Positions 24,464 to 33,278 of a DNA stretch of 64,000 bases are shown here, piece by piece (position 1 is the stretch's first letter; every line of letters begins with the position of its first letter). The stretch comes from Amycolatopsis benzoatilytica AK 16/65 (GTDB taxonomy: Bacteria > Actinomycetota > Actinomycetes > Mycobacteriales > Pseudonocardiaceae), in assembly GCF_000383915.1 (NCBI RefSeq), contig NZ_KB912942.1:3582929-3646928 (forward strand), in the 5' to 3' direction. The notes under the pieces are model-generated. The model did not search any database. It was given only the letters and a program-made list of their open reading frames with translations, and had not been told where the DNA came from. A program made the position numbers and the translations under genes.

Positions 24464-25804
24464 TCAGCTCACTGCGGGATTTTCTTCCCGGCGAAGCGTT
24501 TCGGGCATGACCAAGACCGCGACCCCGCCCACCGCGCTGAGGACCATGAGGTAGACCGCCACGCCCCACGGCGATCCCCCGCCCCAGGCCACGAGGGCCG
24601 CGGAGACCAGCGGCGCGGTTCCGCCGACGACGGCGGCAGGTATCTCGCGTGCCGCGGCGATCCCGCTCCACCGCGAGCTGGCGGGGAACAGCTCGGACAT
24701 CAGCGCGCCGGCCGGACCGGACGTCGCGCCCTGGCTGATCCCGATCCCCAGCGTCATCGCCAGCCCGATGACCCACGGCGACGAAGAGTGCAGCATCCAG
24801 AACATCGGCCAGGGGAACACCAGGCAGAACGCCGCGCCGCCGAGCAGGACCGGGCGGCGGCCGACCCGGTCCGCGAGCCGGCCGAACGCGACGATCAGCG
24901 GGATGGCGAGCAGCTCCGCGACGATGAGACAGGCCAGCGCGGTGCCGGAGGGAGCGTGCAAGGTCTTGGTCACGTACGAGAGCACGAAGACCTGCATCAC
25001 GTAAGCCCAGGGGATGACGAACGCGAACAGCGCCATCCCCTGCAGCACCTGCCGCCGATGGTTTCGGGCCACCTGGAGAAGCGGGGCTTTCTCCAGTTCG
25101 CCGGCGTCGCGCACGCCCGAGAACTCCGCAGTTTCCTCCACCCGCAGCCGAAGATAGCCTGCGACCAGCACGATGACCGCGCTCGCCAGGAACGGCAGCC
25201 GCCAGCCCCAGCTGGTGAAGATCTCGTGCGGCAGCAGAGAGAACAGCGCGAAGACCGCCGTCGCACCGCCCGTGCCGACATAAATGGCCGCGCCGGGCAG
25301 GCTGCTTGCCAGCGCCCGTCCCCGGCTTGAGGTCGACTCGGTGACCATGGTGATGGCGCCCGCGAACTCCGCTCCGGCGCCCGCGCCTTGCACGAGCCGG
25401 AGCACGACGAGCAGGATCGCCGCCCAGGGCCCGATCAATGCTGCCGTGGGCAGGGCCCCGATCAGCGTAGTCGAAGCTCCCATGACGATGAGCGTCAGGA
25501 ACATCATCGGCTTGCGGCCGATCCGGTCTCCGAAATGCGCGAAGATCAGCCCGCCCACCGGACGGGCGCCAAGCCCGACTGCGAACGTCGCCAACGAGGC
25601 CAGGACCCCGCCGAGGTCGCCGGCTCCCGGGAAGTACAGCGGACCGAAGATCAGCGCGGCCGCCAAGCCGTAAAGGGTGAAGTCGTACCACTCGATGACG
25701 GTTCCGGCGACGCTGGCGCGAAACATCCGCCGACGCTGCAGCCGCGCGGCGTCCCCGTCGGTGGATGATGCACCGCGCCCGGCGGTGACTCGTGGTGTCG
25801 GCAT
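24464..25804 (-). CDS. MFS transporter, metabolite:H+ symporter type
   Basis: The 446-residue protein has 12 predicted membrane segments and the signature GTVIEWYDFTLYG near the N-terminus, typical of the metabolite:H+ symporter (shikimate/alpha-ketoglutarate/proline-betaine) group. GDRIGRKPMMFLTL is the loop 2-3 motif. It probably imports an organic acid or related metabolite. It is the first gene of the operon, and the operator at 25851-25862 stands 47 bp before its ATG. Confidence 0.9.
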   Translation of the reverse strand: MPTPRVTAGRGASSTDGDAARLQRRRMFRASVAGTVIEWYDFTLYGLAAALIFGPLYFPGAGDLGGVLASLATFAVGLGARPVGGLIFAHFGDRIGRKPMMFLTLIVMGASTTLIGALPTAALIGPWAAILLVVLRLVQGAGAGAEFAGAITMVTESTSSRGRALASSLPGAAIYVGTGGATAVFALFSLLPHEIFTSWGWRLPFLASAVIVLVAGYLRLRVEETAEFSGVRDAGELEKAPLLQVARNHRRQVLQGMALFAFVIPWAYVMQVFVLSYVTKTLHAPSGTALACLIVAELLAIPLIVAFGRLADRVGRRPVLLGGAAFCLVFPWPMFWMLHSSSPWVIGLAMTLGIGISQGATSGPAGALMSELFPASSRWSGIAAAREIPAAVVGGTAPLVSAALVAWGGGSPWGVAVYLMVLSAVGGVAVLVMPETLRREENPAVS

Positions 25805-25850
25805 GTGTGCGTGGTCCCCGTTTCCGCGTCGATGCGTACCGACCAGCTCG

Positions 25851-25862
25851 GTAACCGGTTTC
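25851..25862. promoter_or_regulatory. Operator of the AACCGGTT regulon, site 1
   Basis: GTAACCGGTTTC has a perfect AACCGGTT core with near-symmetric flanks. It lies 47 bp upstream of the MFS start. The same 12-mer occurs at 34453, its inverse form at 25975 and 36156, and a one-sided variant at 36068. The likely binder is the LacI protein at 34801-35823. Confidence 0.75.
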
Positions 25863-25974
25863 TACACGATTCACCCGAGGCGCGTCAACAGCGCCTCAGA
25901 CTGCAGCTTTTACACCGCACAAGGGCCATTATCGGCCGGGTATTGCTGTTAGACTCACCGCCGATCTTGGGTCA

Positions 25975-25986
25975 GAAACCGGTTAC
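25975..25986. promoter_or_regulatory. Operator of the AACCGGTT regulon, site 2
   Basis: GAAACCGGTTAC, the reverse complement of site 1 except the outer bases, lies 20 bp before the GTG of the zinc dehydrogenase. With site 1 it brackets a 112-bp divergent promoter space, centre to centre 124 bp, which would permit looping. Confidence 0.75.
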
Positions 25987-26006
25987 TAGATGATGAGGAG
26001 CTTCCG

Positions 26007-27071
26007 GTGAAGACAGTCGTGGTGCGCGAACCGGGCCGAGTGGCGACGGAGGACGCCGCCCCTCCCCGTGAACCCGAGCCGCACGAACTCGCCCTGCGCC
26101 TGCATTCCGTCGGCATCTGCGGCGGCGACCTCGCGCTCGTCCGCGGGCGGAACCCGCTGGTCTCCTATCCGGTGGTGCCCGGACACGAGTGCGTAGCCAT
26201 CGTGGAGCACGACCCCGGCGGCCGGCTCGCCACCGGCTCGTCCGTGGCGATCTATCCGACAGCGTCGTGCGGCGATTGCCGGGCGTGCCGGGCCGGCCGG
26301 TTCAACAACTGTGCCGGGATGCAGGTGCTCGGCTTGTCGGATCCGCGGGGCTGTCTCGCCGAACGCTTCGTCCTCCCGCGGTCGCAGGTCATCCCGCTGC
26401 CTGCCGGGCTGGGCGAACGGGCCGGCGCACTGATCGAACCGCTCGCAGTCGCGTCGCATGTCTGCGACCGGTCGGCGCTCGGCCACGGTGACACCGCACT
26501 CGTCGTCGGCGCGGGCGCCATCGGACTGGCCACTGGCCTCACCGCGCGGGCCAACGGCACCGAACGCGTACTGTTCGCCGACACCCTCCCGGAGCGTGTC
26601 GAGGTCCTGGCACGCTTGGGCTTCGCGGATTTCACCGTGTGTCGCGAGGACGACCTGATCGCCTGGGTCAAGGAACGCACGGGCACCGTCGACGTCGTGT
26701 TCGACACCGTCGGCCTCACCTCGACCGCGGCAGTGGCTTCGGCTGTGCTCGCCGGCGGCGGACGCTACGTCACGATCGCCGCAGCCAAGCCCGGCCACCG
26801 GATCGAACTCGACTACCAGGCGTTCTACGAGCGCGAACTCACCCTGGTCAGTTCGCGCAACTACACCCCGGCCGATTTCCGTTCCGCGATCGGACGACTC
26901 GAACGCGGCGAGGTCGACCCGCTTCCCCTGCGCACCGCCGTGTACGGCCTGTCCGGCGCGGCAGCCGCATTCCACGAACTCCTCGAACACCCCGAGCGCA
27001 ACGTCAAGGTCTTGATCACCCCGGACGACCTTCTCGGCACGACACCGCTCCTGACCGGGGTGCAACGATGA
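26007..27071 (+). CDS. Zinc-dependent sugar/polyol dehydrogenase (MDR family)
   Basis: The 354-residue medium-chain dehydrogenase has catalytic zinc ligands Cys38 (GICGGD) and His60-Glu61 (GHEC), the structural-zinc cysteines Cys88, Cys91, Cys94 and Cys102, and the NAD loop VVGAGAIGLATG. It resembles sorbitol/galactitol/gulonate-type dehydrogenases and would oxidise a secondary alcohol of a polyol or sugar acid. The GTG start follows GAGGAG by six bases. The next gene starts inside its stop codon (ATGA). The upstream operator places it in the AACCGGTT regulon. Confidence 0.88.
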   Translation: MKTVVVREPGRVATEDAAPPREPEPHELALRLHSVGICGGDLALVRGRNPLVSYPVVPGHECVAIVEHDPGGRLATGSSVAIYPTASCGDCRACRAGRFNNCAGMQVLGLSDPRGCLAERFVLPRSQVIPLPAGLGERAGALIEPLAVASHVCDRSALGHGDTALVVGAGAIGLATGLTARANGTERVLFADTLPERVEVLARLGFADFTVCREDDLIAWVKERTGTVDVVFDTVGLTSTAAVASAVLAGGGRYVTIAAAKPGHRIELDYQAFYERELTLVSSRNYTPADFRSAIGRLERGEVDPLPLRTAVYGLSGAAAAFHELLEHPERNVKVLITPDDLLGTTPLLTGVQR

Positions 27072-28069
27072 AGGTCGCCATGCTCGGAGCAGGCTTGGCG
27101 GCGGGCGGACATCTTCGCGCGCTCGCGGCGCTCGACGCCACAGTCGTCACGGTCGCGACCCGCAGCCCGCAACGTTTCGCCCGCATTCGCGAGCGATTCC
27201 CCGGTGCTCGCCAGTGCTGGCCGCCAGAGGACGCCATGGACGGCGTCGACCTGGCGCTGATCCTCACCCCGCCCGCGACGCACCTGGGCCTCGTTCGCGT
27301 CGCGGCCGGCCGCGGGATCGACGTCGTTGTGGAAAAGCCGCTCGAAGTCTCGGCCGAACGCGCCCGGGCGCTCGTCGAGGTCGCCGAATCGGCCGGAATC
27401 GGCCTGGCCGTCTGCTACCAGCACCGCGCGAAGGAAGCCGGACGCGCGCTGCAGCGGCTGGCGGCCGCGGGCGAGCTCGGCCAGCTCGTCGGCGGGAACC
27501 TCCAGATGGCCTGGTGGCGACCCCAGTCCTATTACGACGAGTCCGGCCGCGGGCAGCTGGCGCGAGACGGCGGCGGAGTGCTGATCACCCAGGCCATCCA
27601 CACCCTCGATCTGCTCGTGTGGGCAATGGGCCGTCCTCGGCGCGTGCTGGCGACATCGGGCCGCTCTCCGGCGCACACGATCGAAGCCGAGGACACTATG
27701 GCGGCCCTGCTGGACTACGGCCCCGGCGCCACGATCAGCCTCTTCGTCACCACGGCCGCCGGGCAGGGCGCACCCGAGCAGTTGACCCTGGTCGGCAGCG
27801 CGGCGACCGCAACCCTGCACGGGCCGCGGCTGACGCTGCACCGGATCGGCGCGTCCGAACCGGAGATCTGGGGCGACGCAACGGGATCGGGCATCGAAGC
27901 GGACACGAGCCGGATGCCCGCAGACTGGCACACCGAGCTGCTGCGCGACGCGATTTCGGCCTTCTGCGAGAAACGGGAACCGCTTGCGAGCGGAAGGTCG
28001 GCGCTGGCGACGCAATCCGTGGTGCAGGCTCTCTACGACTCCGCCGCGACCGGCTCCTGGGCCGGCTGA
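27068..28069 (+). CDS. Gfo/Idh/MocA-family oxidoreductase
   Basis: The 333-residue protein begins with a Rossmann fold (MLGAGLAAGGHLRAL) and carries the family's EKPLEVSAERA motif with the catalytic Lys, followed by the C-terminal alpha/beta domain with DGGGVLITQAIHTLDLL, where His is the usual active-site residue. Members oxidise sugars, inositols and glycosides, often at C3, with bound NAD(P). The start overlaps the stop of the zinc dehydrogenase. Together with the DHDPS-like and TIM-barrel genes at 36-38 kb this suggests chemistry on a keto-sugar. Confidence 0.9.
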   Translation: MKVAMLGAGLAAGGHLRALAALDATVVTVATRSPQRFARIRERFPGARQCWPPEDAMDGVDLALILTPPATHLGLVRVAAGRGIDVVVEKPLEVSAERARALVEVAESAGIGLAVCYQHRAKEAGRALQRLAAAGELGQLVGGNLQMAWWRPQSYYDESGRGQLARDGGGVLITQAIHTLDLLVWAMGRPRRVLATSGRSPAHTIEAEDTMAALLDYGPGATISLFVTTAAGQGAPEQLTLVGSAATATLHGPRLTLHRIGASEPEIWGDATGSGIEADTSRMPADWHTELLRDAISAFCEKREPLASGRSALATQSVVQALYDSAATGSWAG

Positions 28070-28075
28070 ACGCGG

Positions 28076-28118
28076 GCCGATGGCTGGCCCCGGTCACCGG
28101 CCCGGGCCAGCCATCGGC
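28076..28118. terminator. Bidirectional terminator hairpin
   Basis: A perfect 15-bp inverted repeat (GCCGATGGCTGGCCC / GGGCCAGCCATCGGC) with a 13-base loop fills the 55-bp gap between the convergent Gfo/Idh/MocA and MaoC genes. It can end transcription from both sides. No U-tract is present, as is common in actinomycetes. Confidence 0.85.
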
Positions 28119-28124
28119 GACGGT

Positions 28125-28556
28125 TCACACGAACGCGAGGACGTGTGTCCCGACGAGCACCGTCTCCCCTCGTTGGTTGGTGATTTCGATGTCCGACACG
28201 GCTCGGCGCCGCTCCTGGTCGAGCGACGCCAACCGGTACGTGACGGTCACTGTGTCGCCGATGCGCACCGGCCCGACGAAGCGGATCCGGTCATAGCCGA
28301 GCGACACCGCGTGCCCGCCGATCAGCGCCGCCATCTGGGTGGACGCCGTCGACGAGAAACCGAGAACGAGCACACCGTGGGCGATCCGGCCGCCGTAACG
28401 GCTGGCGGCCATGAACTGCTCGTCCACGTGGTTCGGTGCGAAGTCGCCGGTGATTCCGGCGAACCCGTAGACATCGCTCTCCGCGACAGTCTTGCGGAAC
28501 GTGATCTCGTGTCCCGCCAAGTGCTCCGGGATCGGGGACACCGCCCGGCCCGACAT
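28125..28556 (-). CDS. MaoC-family dehydratase (hotdog fold)
   Basis: The 143-residue protein is a single hotdog domain with the R-specific enoyl-CoA hydratase pattern: FAGITGDFAPNHVDEQFMA contains the catalytic Asp/His, and RIAHGVLVLGF is the conserved following helix. It would hydrate or dehydrate a CoA thioester. The start overlaps the NDMA-type dehydrogenase stop (TGATG). It is the last gene of the ABC transporter operon, which is unexpected for a sugar-uptake operon. Confidence 0.88.
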   Translation of the reverse strand: MSGRAVSPIPEHLAGHEITFRKTVAESDVYGFAGITGDFAPNHVDEQFMAASRYGGRIAHGVLVLGFSSTASTQMAALIGGHAVSLGYDRIRFVGPVRIGDTVTVTYRLASLDQERRRAVSDIEITNQRGETVLVGTHVLAFV

Positions 28557-29674
28557 CAGTGCTCGTGAACGAGCACGCCGCGGATGTTCGCCCCGGCATG
28601 CAGGTCGGCGTAGGCCTGATTCACCTCGTCGAGGCGGTAGCGCCGGGTGATGAGTTCGTCGAGTTTGAGCCGCCCGCTGCGGTAATAGCCGAGCAACGCC
28701 GGGATGTCGTGGGTTGGGTTGCAGTTGCCGAACAGCAGACCCCGCAACTGCTTCGCGTAGACGACCAGTTCGAGCGGGCTGATCGGGATCCCCGGTTCGT
28801 TCTGCCCGATCGAAGCCACGGCGACCGTGCCCCGCTTGCGGACCGCGGAAAACGCTTCGGCGATCAGGTCGCCGGTCACCACTCCGACGGTGACCACTGC
28901 CGAGTCCGCGCCCTGCCCGTTGGTGACCGACCGGATGAACGGCATCGCCTCCTCGATCGAGGCGAACGCGTGCGTCGCGCCGAGCGACAATGCCATTTCC
29001 CGTTTGAAAGCAACGGGATCGACCGCGACGACGTACGCCGCGCCCGCATGGCTCGCGCCCTGCACCGCATTGATCCCGACGCCACCGACCCCGACGATCA
29101 GCGCAGTGTCGCGGGGGCGCACTCCCGCCGCGTTCACCGCGGCGCCCCAGCCGGTGCCGACCCCGCACGACACCAGGCAGGCGACATCGAACGGGATGTC
29201 GTCGTCGATCTTCACTGCCTGCGCCTCGTCGGTGACCAGGTGATCGGCGAACGTCCCGAGCCGTTGCATCGCACCGATTCCGAGCCCGGCGGACGTGCTG
29301 AACCGAGCGGAGCCGTCCAGTGCCATGCCGGTTTCCATTCCCGCGCCGGTATCGCAGATGTACTGCATCCCCTGGGCGCACCACGTGCACGTCCCGCACG
29401 CGGGCAGATACGCGGTGGCGACATGGTCGCCGACCTTCAGCCGCCGGACGGCGCTGCCGACCGCTTCCACGACGCCCGCCCCTTCGTGCCCGCCCACGAG
29501 CGGGAGGGCGTTCGGGATGTCACCGGTGACGAGGTGGTCGTCGGAATGGCAGAGCCCGGACGCCATGACTTTGACGCGGACCTCGGTGGGGCCCGGATCG
29601 CGCAGCGTCAGCCGCTCGACGCTCCACTTGGCGCCCACTTCGTGAATGACCGCACCATTGACCTGAATACTCAC
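28556..29674 (-). CDS. NDMA-dependent-type alcohol dehydrogenase
   Basis: The 372-residue zinc dehydrogenase has Cys42 (GLCHSDDH), His63-Glu64 (GGHEGAG), structural-zinc cysteines 93, 96, 99 and 107, and the segment CDTGAGMETGMALDGSARF typical of the NDMA-dependent alcohol dehydrogenases of actinobacteria. In that family NAD(H) is tightly bound and electrons pass to an outside carrier, usually mycofactocin. No mycofactocin genes are in the window. It is 28 bp after the second ABC permease and coupled to MaoC, so it oxidises an alcohol made from the imported substrate. Confidence 0.9.
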   Translation of the reverse strand: MSIQVNGAVIHEVGAKWSVERLTLRDPGPTEVRVKVMASGLCHSDDHLVTGDIPNALPLVGGHEGAGVVEAVGSAVRRLKVGDHVATAYLPACGTCTWCAQGMQYICDTGAGMETGMALDGSARFSTSAGLGIGAMQRLGTFADHLVTDEAQAVKIDDDIPFDVACLVSCGVGTGWGAAVNAAGVRPRDTALIVGVGGVGINAVQGASHAGAAYVVAVDPVAFKREMALSLGATHAFASIEEAMPFIRSVTNGQGADSAVVTVGVVTGDLIAEAFSAVRKRGTVAVASIGQNEPGIPISPLELVVYAKQLRGLLFGNCNPTHDIPALLGYYRSGRLKLDELITRRYRLDEVNQAYADLHAGANIRGVLVHEH

Positions 29675-29702
29675 CAGAACTCCTTAGCAACGCCGCGAAC
29701 GG

Positions 29703-30707
29703 CTACTTGATCATCGAGAGTTTCTTGCGGTCGAGCGTGAGCGCCACCGCGACGATCACCACCACCCCGTAGACGATCTGCTGGTAGTTCGGGTCGATTC
29801 CGGCGACCGACCCGCCGACTCGCAACACGGTAACGATGAGCGCTCCCACCAGCACCCGCCAAGGCCCTCCGATGCCGCCGGTGATCGCGCACCCGCCGAC
29901 CACCGCGGCGGCGATGGCAGGCAGCAGCAGAGAATTCCCCAGCTGCGCGGCGGCGCTCTGCTGCTGCGCGGTCAGCACGATCCCGGCCAGCCCCGACAGC
30001 AATCCGGACAACGCGAACGCCGCCACCTTGACGCGCCGGGTGCGGATCCCCGACAGGAGAGCCGCACGCTCGCCAAGCCCGACGACGTGGAGCACGTTGC
30101 CCCGGGGGTGGTGCCGCATGACCAGCCAGCCCACCGCCACGACCAGCACCGTCAGCAGGACCGACGCCGAAACAGAGCCGATGCCCAGGTTCGTCAGCCA
30201 ACTGATCGCGCCGAAGCCGGCGCTGACGTAGATCGTGGACGCGCCGGACAGCACGAGGGCGACCGCGCCCCAGAAACCCAGCGCCCCCAAGGTGATGACG
30301 AACGACGGCACCTGCCCGTACGCGACGAGCGCACCGCTGAGCGCGCCGGCGCCGGTCAGCACCACCAGCGTGACGAGCACTGCCGCCGGTCCGAGCTCCG
30401 GAAGCAGGCGTGCCACCAGCACAGTGCCCAACGAGGCCAGAGCGGCCGCGGACAGATCGATCCCGCCGATGAGGATGACGAACATCTCCGCCAGTCCCAG
30501 CAGCAGAATCGGCACCGCCTGGTTGGCAACGACGAGCAGGCTCTGTCCACTGAGGAATGCCGGCGCGGCGAGCGCGACGAGCAGGACCAGCGCCGCCAGG
30601 ACAGCCAGTGGCCCGAACATCCGCAGCCGCCGGCCGGCGGCGAACCGCCGGGATGGCCTGGCCTCCGGCGGGGCGGAGATCGTGGTCGGTTCGGTCGAGA
30701 GGGTCAT
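29703..30707 (-). CDS. Sugar ABC transporter permease (ribose type)
   Basis: A 334-residue BPD_transp_2-type permease: IGGIDLSAAALASLG in the first third, FVITLGALGFWGAVAL, and the coupling loop VVGLGERAALLSGIRTRRV. It has about nine hydrophobic segments. It pairs with the permease at 32241-33278 and follows the ATPase by seven bases. Substrate is unknown; the family imports pentoses, hexoses and polyols. Confidence 0.9.
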   Translation of the reverse strand: MTLSTEPTTISAPPEARPSRRFAAGRRLRMFGPLAVLAALVLLVALAAPAFLSGQSLLVVANQAVPILLLGLAEMFVILIGGIDLSAAALASLGTVLVARLLPELGPAAVLVTLVVLTGAGALSGALVAYGQVPSFVITLGALGFWGAVALVLSGASTIYVSAGFGAISWLTNLGIGSVSASVLLTVLVVAVGWLVMRHHPRGNVLHVVGLGERAALLSGIRTRRVKVAAFALSGLLSGLAGIVLTAQQQSAAAQLGNSLLLPAIAAAVVGGCAITGGIGGPWRVLVGALIVTVLRVGGSVAGIDPNYQQIVYGVVVIVAVALTLDRKKLSMIK

Positions 30708-30714
30708 CGTCGCC

Positions 30715-32244
30715 TCACATCATCTTCTCGAGCAGCTGAACCGCGGTAGGCCGGCTGGCACCCGGTTCGGGCGAGTCGCCGCCGAAGCGGCCGGTCACCC
30801 GGCCGTCCCGCATGACCAGCACTCGGTGGCTCATCCCGATGGCTTCGTCCAGGGTGTCGGCGAGCAGCAGGATCGAGGTTCCCTGCGCGCACAGGTCGTG
30901 GAACAGCCGGTACAGATCCTCTTTCGCGCCGATGTCGAGCCCTCGGGTCGGGTGGTCGAGCACCAGCAGCCGGGGTGGACCGGACTGCAGCCAGCGGGCG
31001 ATGGCAGCCTTCTGCTGGTTGCCGCCGGAGAGCCGGGCGATGTCGGCGTGCGGGTCCGGTGGCCGGACCCCCAGCTTGCCGATCCACGTGCGCGCGATCG
31101 CGTCCCGCCGCGCCGCGGTCACGACGCCGCCTTTCGCCGCCGTCCCGGGATGCACGAGCACGATGTTCTCGGCCACCGTGGCACCGGCGATCATGCCCTC
31201 GGCGCGCCGTTCCGCCGGCACGTAGGCGATTCCCGCCCGCACGGCCTGCGCGGGAGAAGAGGCACGCAGCGGCTGCCCGTCGAGGCGCACCTCGCCATCC
31301 GAAGGGAGCGCGCCGAAGACCGCGCGGGCGACTTCTTCGCGACCGGAGCCGGCGACGCCGACCAGTCCGACGATTTCCCCAGCGTGGGTCTCGAAGGACA
31401 CGTCGTGCACCAACCCGCGAACCGACAAGCCGCGGACCGACAGCACGGGCCGGGCGCTGCGATCGACCCGAACCCTCCGTTCTTCGGAGTAGAAGCCGGC
31501 GGCGGACTCCCGCCCGATCATCATGCGGTACAGATCGTCCTCGGTCGCGTCCGCGGCGTCCCGTTCCCCGACGACCGCGCCATCGCGCAGGACGTACACC
31601 CGGTCGGAGAAGCGCAGGATCTCGTCCAGCCGGTGCGAAACGAAGATCACCGAGCCGAGGTCCCGCAGGGCGCGGACGCGCTCGTACAGGATGTCGATGT
31701 CTTCCTCTTCCAGCACGGAAGTGGGTTCGTCGAATACGACGAGCGGCGGCCGACCGGCGTTCCCCGCGGCCGCTGCCCGCGCCACCTCGACCATCTGCCG
31801 CTGGGCGAAGCTCAGATCACCGGTGAGCGCCGACGCCGCGACATCGGACTCGACGGTGGCGAGCATCGCCGCCGCCCGCGCTTCCTGGCGGCGGCGACGG
31901 ATGAACCCGGCGCGCACCGTGTCGCCCTCCCGGCCGATGAGGAGGTTCTCGGCGACTGTGAGATTAGCCAGCAGAGACTGTTCCTGGTGCACGACGCCGA
32001 CACCGTGCCGGGCCGCGACCGCCGGAGCGGTCAGCCGGACGGGCTGCCCGGAAAGCAGGATCTCGCCCTCGTCTGGCTGGTGGTTGCCTGCCAGCAACTT
32101 GAGCAGAGTCGATTTCCCGGCGCCGTTCTCGCCGATCAGTCCGACCACCTCGTGCCGGCGCACGGTGATCGACACGTCGGACAATGCGGCGTGCCCGCCG
32201 AAACGCTTGGTGACATTGCGCAGTTCGAGCAAGGGGTCGGTCAT
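30715..32244 (-). CDS. Sugar ABC transporter ATP-binding protein
   Basis: This 509-residue tandem ABC ATPase has Walker A GENGAGKS, signature LSFAQRQMVEVARAAA and VVFDEPTSVLEEED in domain one. Domain two has the degenerate GVAGSGREE loop and LSGGNQQKAAIARWLQ. Its Walker B ends VLDHPTRGLDIG: the usual catalytic Glu is His, so the second site is probably inactive. Domain one keeps Glu. ATG 32244 overlaps the permease stop (ATGA); the frame stays open upstream inside the permease gene but that is antisense-type noise. Confidence 0.9.
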   Translation of the reverse strand: MTDPLLELRNVTKRFGGHAALSDVSITVRRHEVVGLIGENGAGKSTLLKLLAGNHQPDEGEILLSGQPVRLTAPAVAARHGVGVVHQEQSLLANLTVAENLLIGREGDTVRAGFIRRRRQEARAAAMLATVESDVAASALTGDLSFAQRQMVEVARAAAAGNAGRPPLVVFDEPTSVLEEEDIDILYERVRALRDLGSVIFVSHRLDEILRFSDRVYVLRDGAVVGERDAADATEDDLYRMMIGRESAAGFYSEERRVRVDRSARPVLSVRGLSVRGLVHDVSFETHAGEIVGLVGVAGSGREEVARAVFGALPSDGEVRLDGQPLRASSPAQAVRAGIAYVPAERRAEGMIAGATVAENIVLVHPGTAAKGGVVTAARRDAIARTWIGKLGVRPPDPHADIARLSGGNQQKAAIARWLQSGPPRLLVLDHPTRGLDIGAKEDLYRLFHDLCAQGTSILLLADTLDEAIGMSHRVLVMRDGRVTGRFGGDSPEPGASRPTAVQLLEKMM

Positions 32245-33278
32245 TTGATCACCCGCAACCGGTCGCGAGCGGGCCACGCCGCCGCGATCACCGCCGCGAC
32301 CAAGACGACGCCCTGCGCAGCCTGCTGCAGGTAAGGACTCGCCCCGGACAGCAGCAGACCGTTGCCGAGCACGGTCAGCAGGAGCACTCCGACCACAGTG
32401 TGCAGCGGGCCGCCCCGTCCGCCCGAAAGCAGCGTCCCGCCGAGGACGACCCCGGACAAGGTCAGGAACAGGTCGCCGGACCCGACGCTCACGTCCCCGA
32501 CGCCGAGCCGGATCGTGGCCAGCACGCCGCCGAACCCGGACAGCAGTCCTGCGAGCGTGAAGATCGCGATCTTGTAGCGGCCGACGTGGATGCCTGCCAG
32601 CCGGGCGATCTGTTCGTCCCCGCCGATCGCGTAGGCGTACCGGCCCAGAACGGTGACCCGGCACAGCACCGCCACCGCCGCGACCACGAAGAGCGCGATC
32701 AGCACGACGATCGGCAGGCCAAGCAGGCGACTGCCCGCCCACCCTCGAAAAGTGCCGTCGAGCAGCTGCGGCGGCACGGTTCCGAACAGCACCGTCGCCG
32801 CTCCGAGGCCGATGAACCAGGTTCCGAGCGTCACCATGAACGAAGGCACCCGGGCCTGGACGTGCAGCACCCCGTTGAGCAGTCCGAACCCCGCGCCCAC
32901 CGCCAGCGCGGCGATCAGGGCGAGCACGCCGAAATCGTTGTGGTTGACGGAGTTGTGCGCGAGCAGGACGAACGTCAGGCCGCTCGCGGCCATCACTCCC
33001 TCGATGGACAGGTCGATTCCGCCCAGCAGGACGACCAGCGTCGCGCCCATCGACAGCACGAGGGGGATCGCTGCCTGCTCGAGGATCGCCGAGGCATTGC
33101 CCAGCGTCGCGAACGACGGCGTCAGCGCGGCGAACACCACGCACAGCACAAGCAGCGCCAGCGCCGGGCCAGCGGTGAACAACAGCCGCTGCCGTGCGGC
33201 GGAGGTGCGCCGCGAGCCCATCGCGCCGGCAGGCCGGGCTCGGTCTTCGAGGACTGAGGGTGCGCTGCGGCCGGTCAT
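32241..33278 (-). CDS. Sugar ABC transporter permease (ribose type)
   Basis: A 345-residue permease with LLGGIDLSIEGVMAASGL, FMVTLGTWFIGLGAAT and the coupling loop AIGGDEQIARLAGIHVGRY. It begins inside the stop of the binding-protein gene (four-base overlap) and ends inside the ATPase start. With the other permease, the ATPase and the lipoprotein it completes a four-gene importer. Confidence 0.9.
   Translation of the reverse strand: MTGRSAPSVLEDRARPAGAMGSRRTSAARQRLLFTAGPALALLVLCVVFAALTPSFATLGNASAILEQAAIPLVLSMGATLVVLLGGIDLSIEGVMAASGLTFVLLAHNSVNHNDFGVLALIAALAVGAGFGLLNGVLHVQARVPSFMVTLGTWFIGLGAATVLFGTVPPQLLDGTFRGWAGSRLLGLPIVVLIALFVVAAVAVLCRVTVLGRYAYAIGGDEQIARLAGIHVGRYKIAIFTLAGLLSGFGGVLATIRLGVGDVSVGSGDLFLTLSGVVLGGTLLSGGRGGPLHTVVGVLLLTVLGNGLLLSGASPYLQQAAQGVVLVAAVIAAAWPARDRLRVIK

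Noticed and set aside
21484..24510. 1008-codon plus-strand frame opposite the aldehyde and acyl-CoA dehydrogenase genes
   Set aside because: Antisense shadow of well-supported enzymes.
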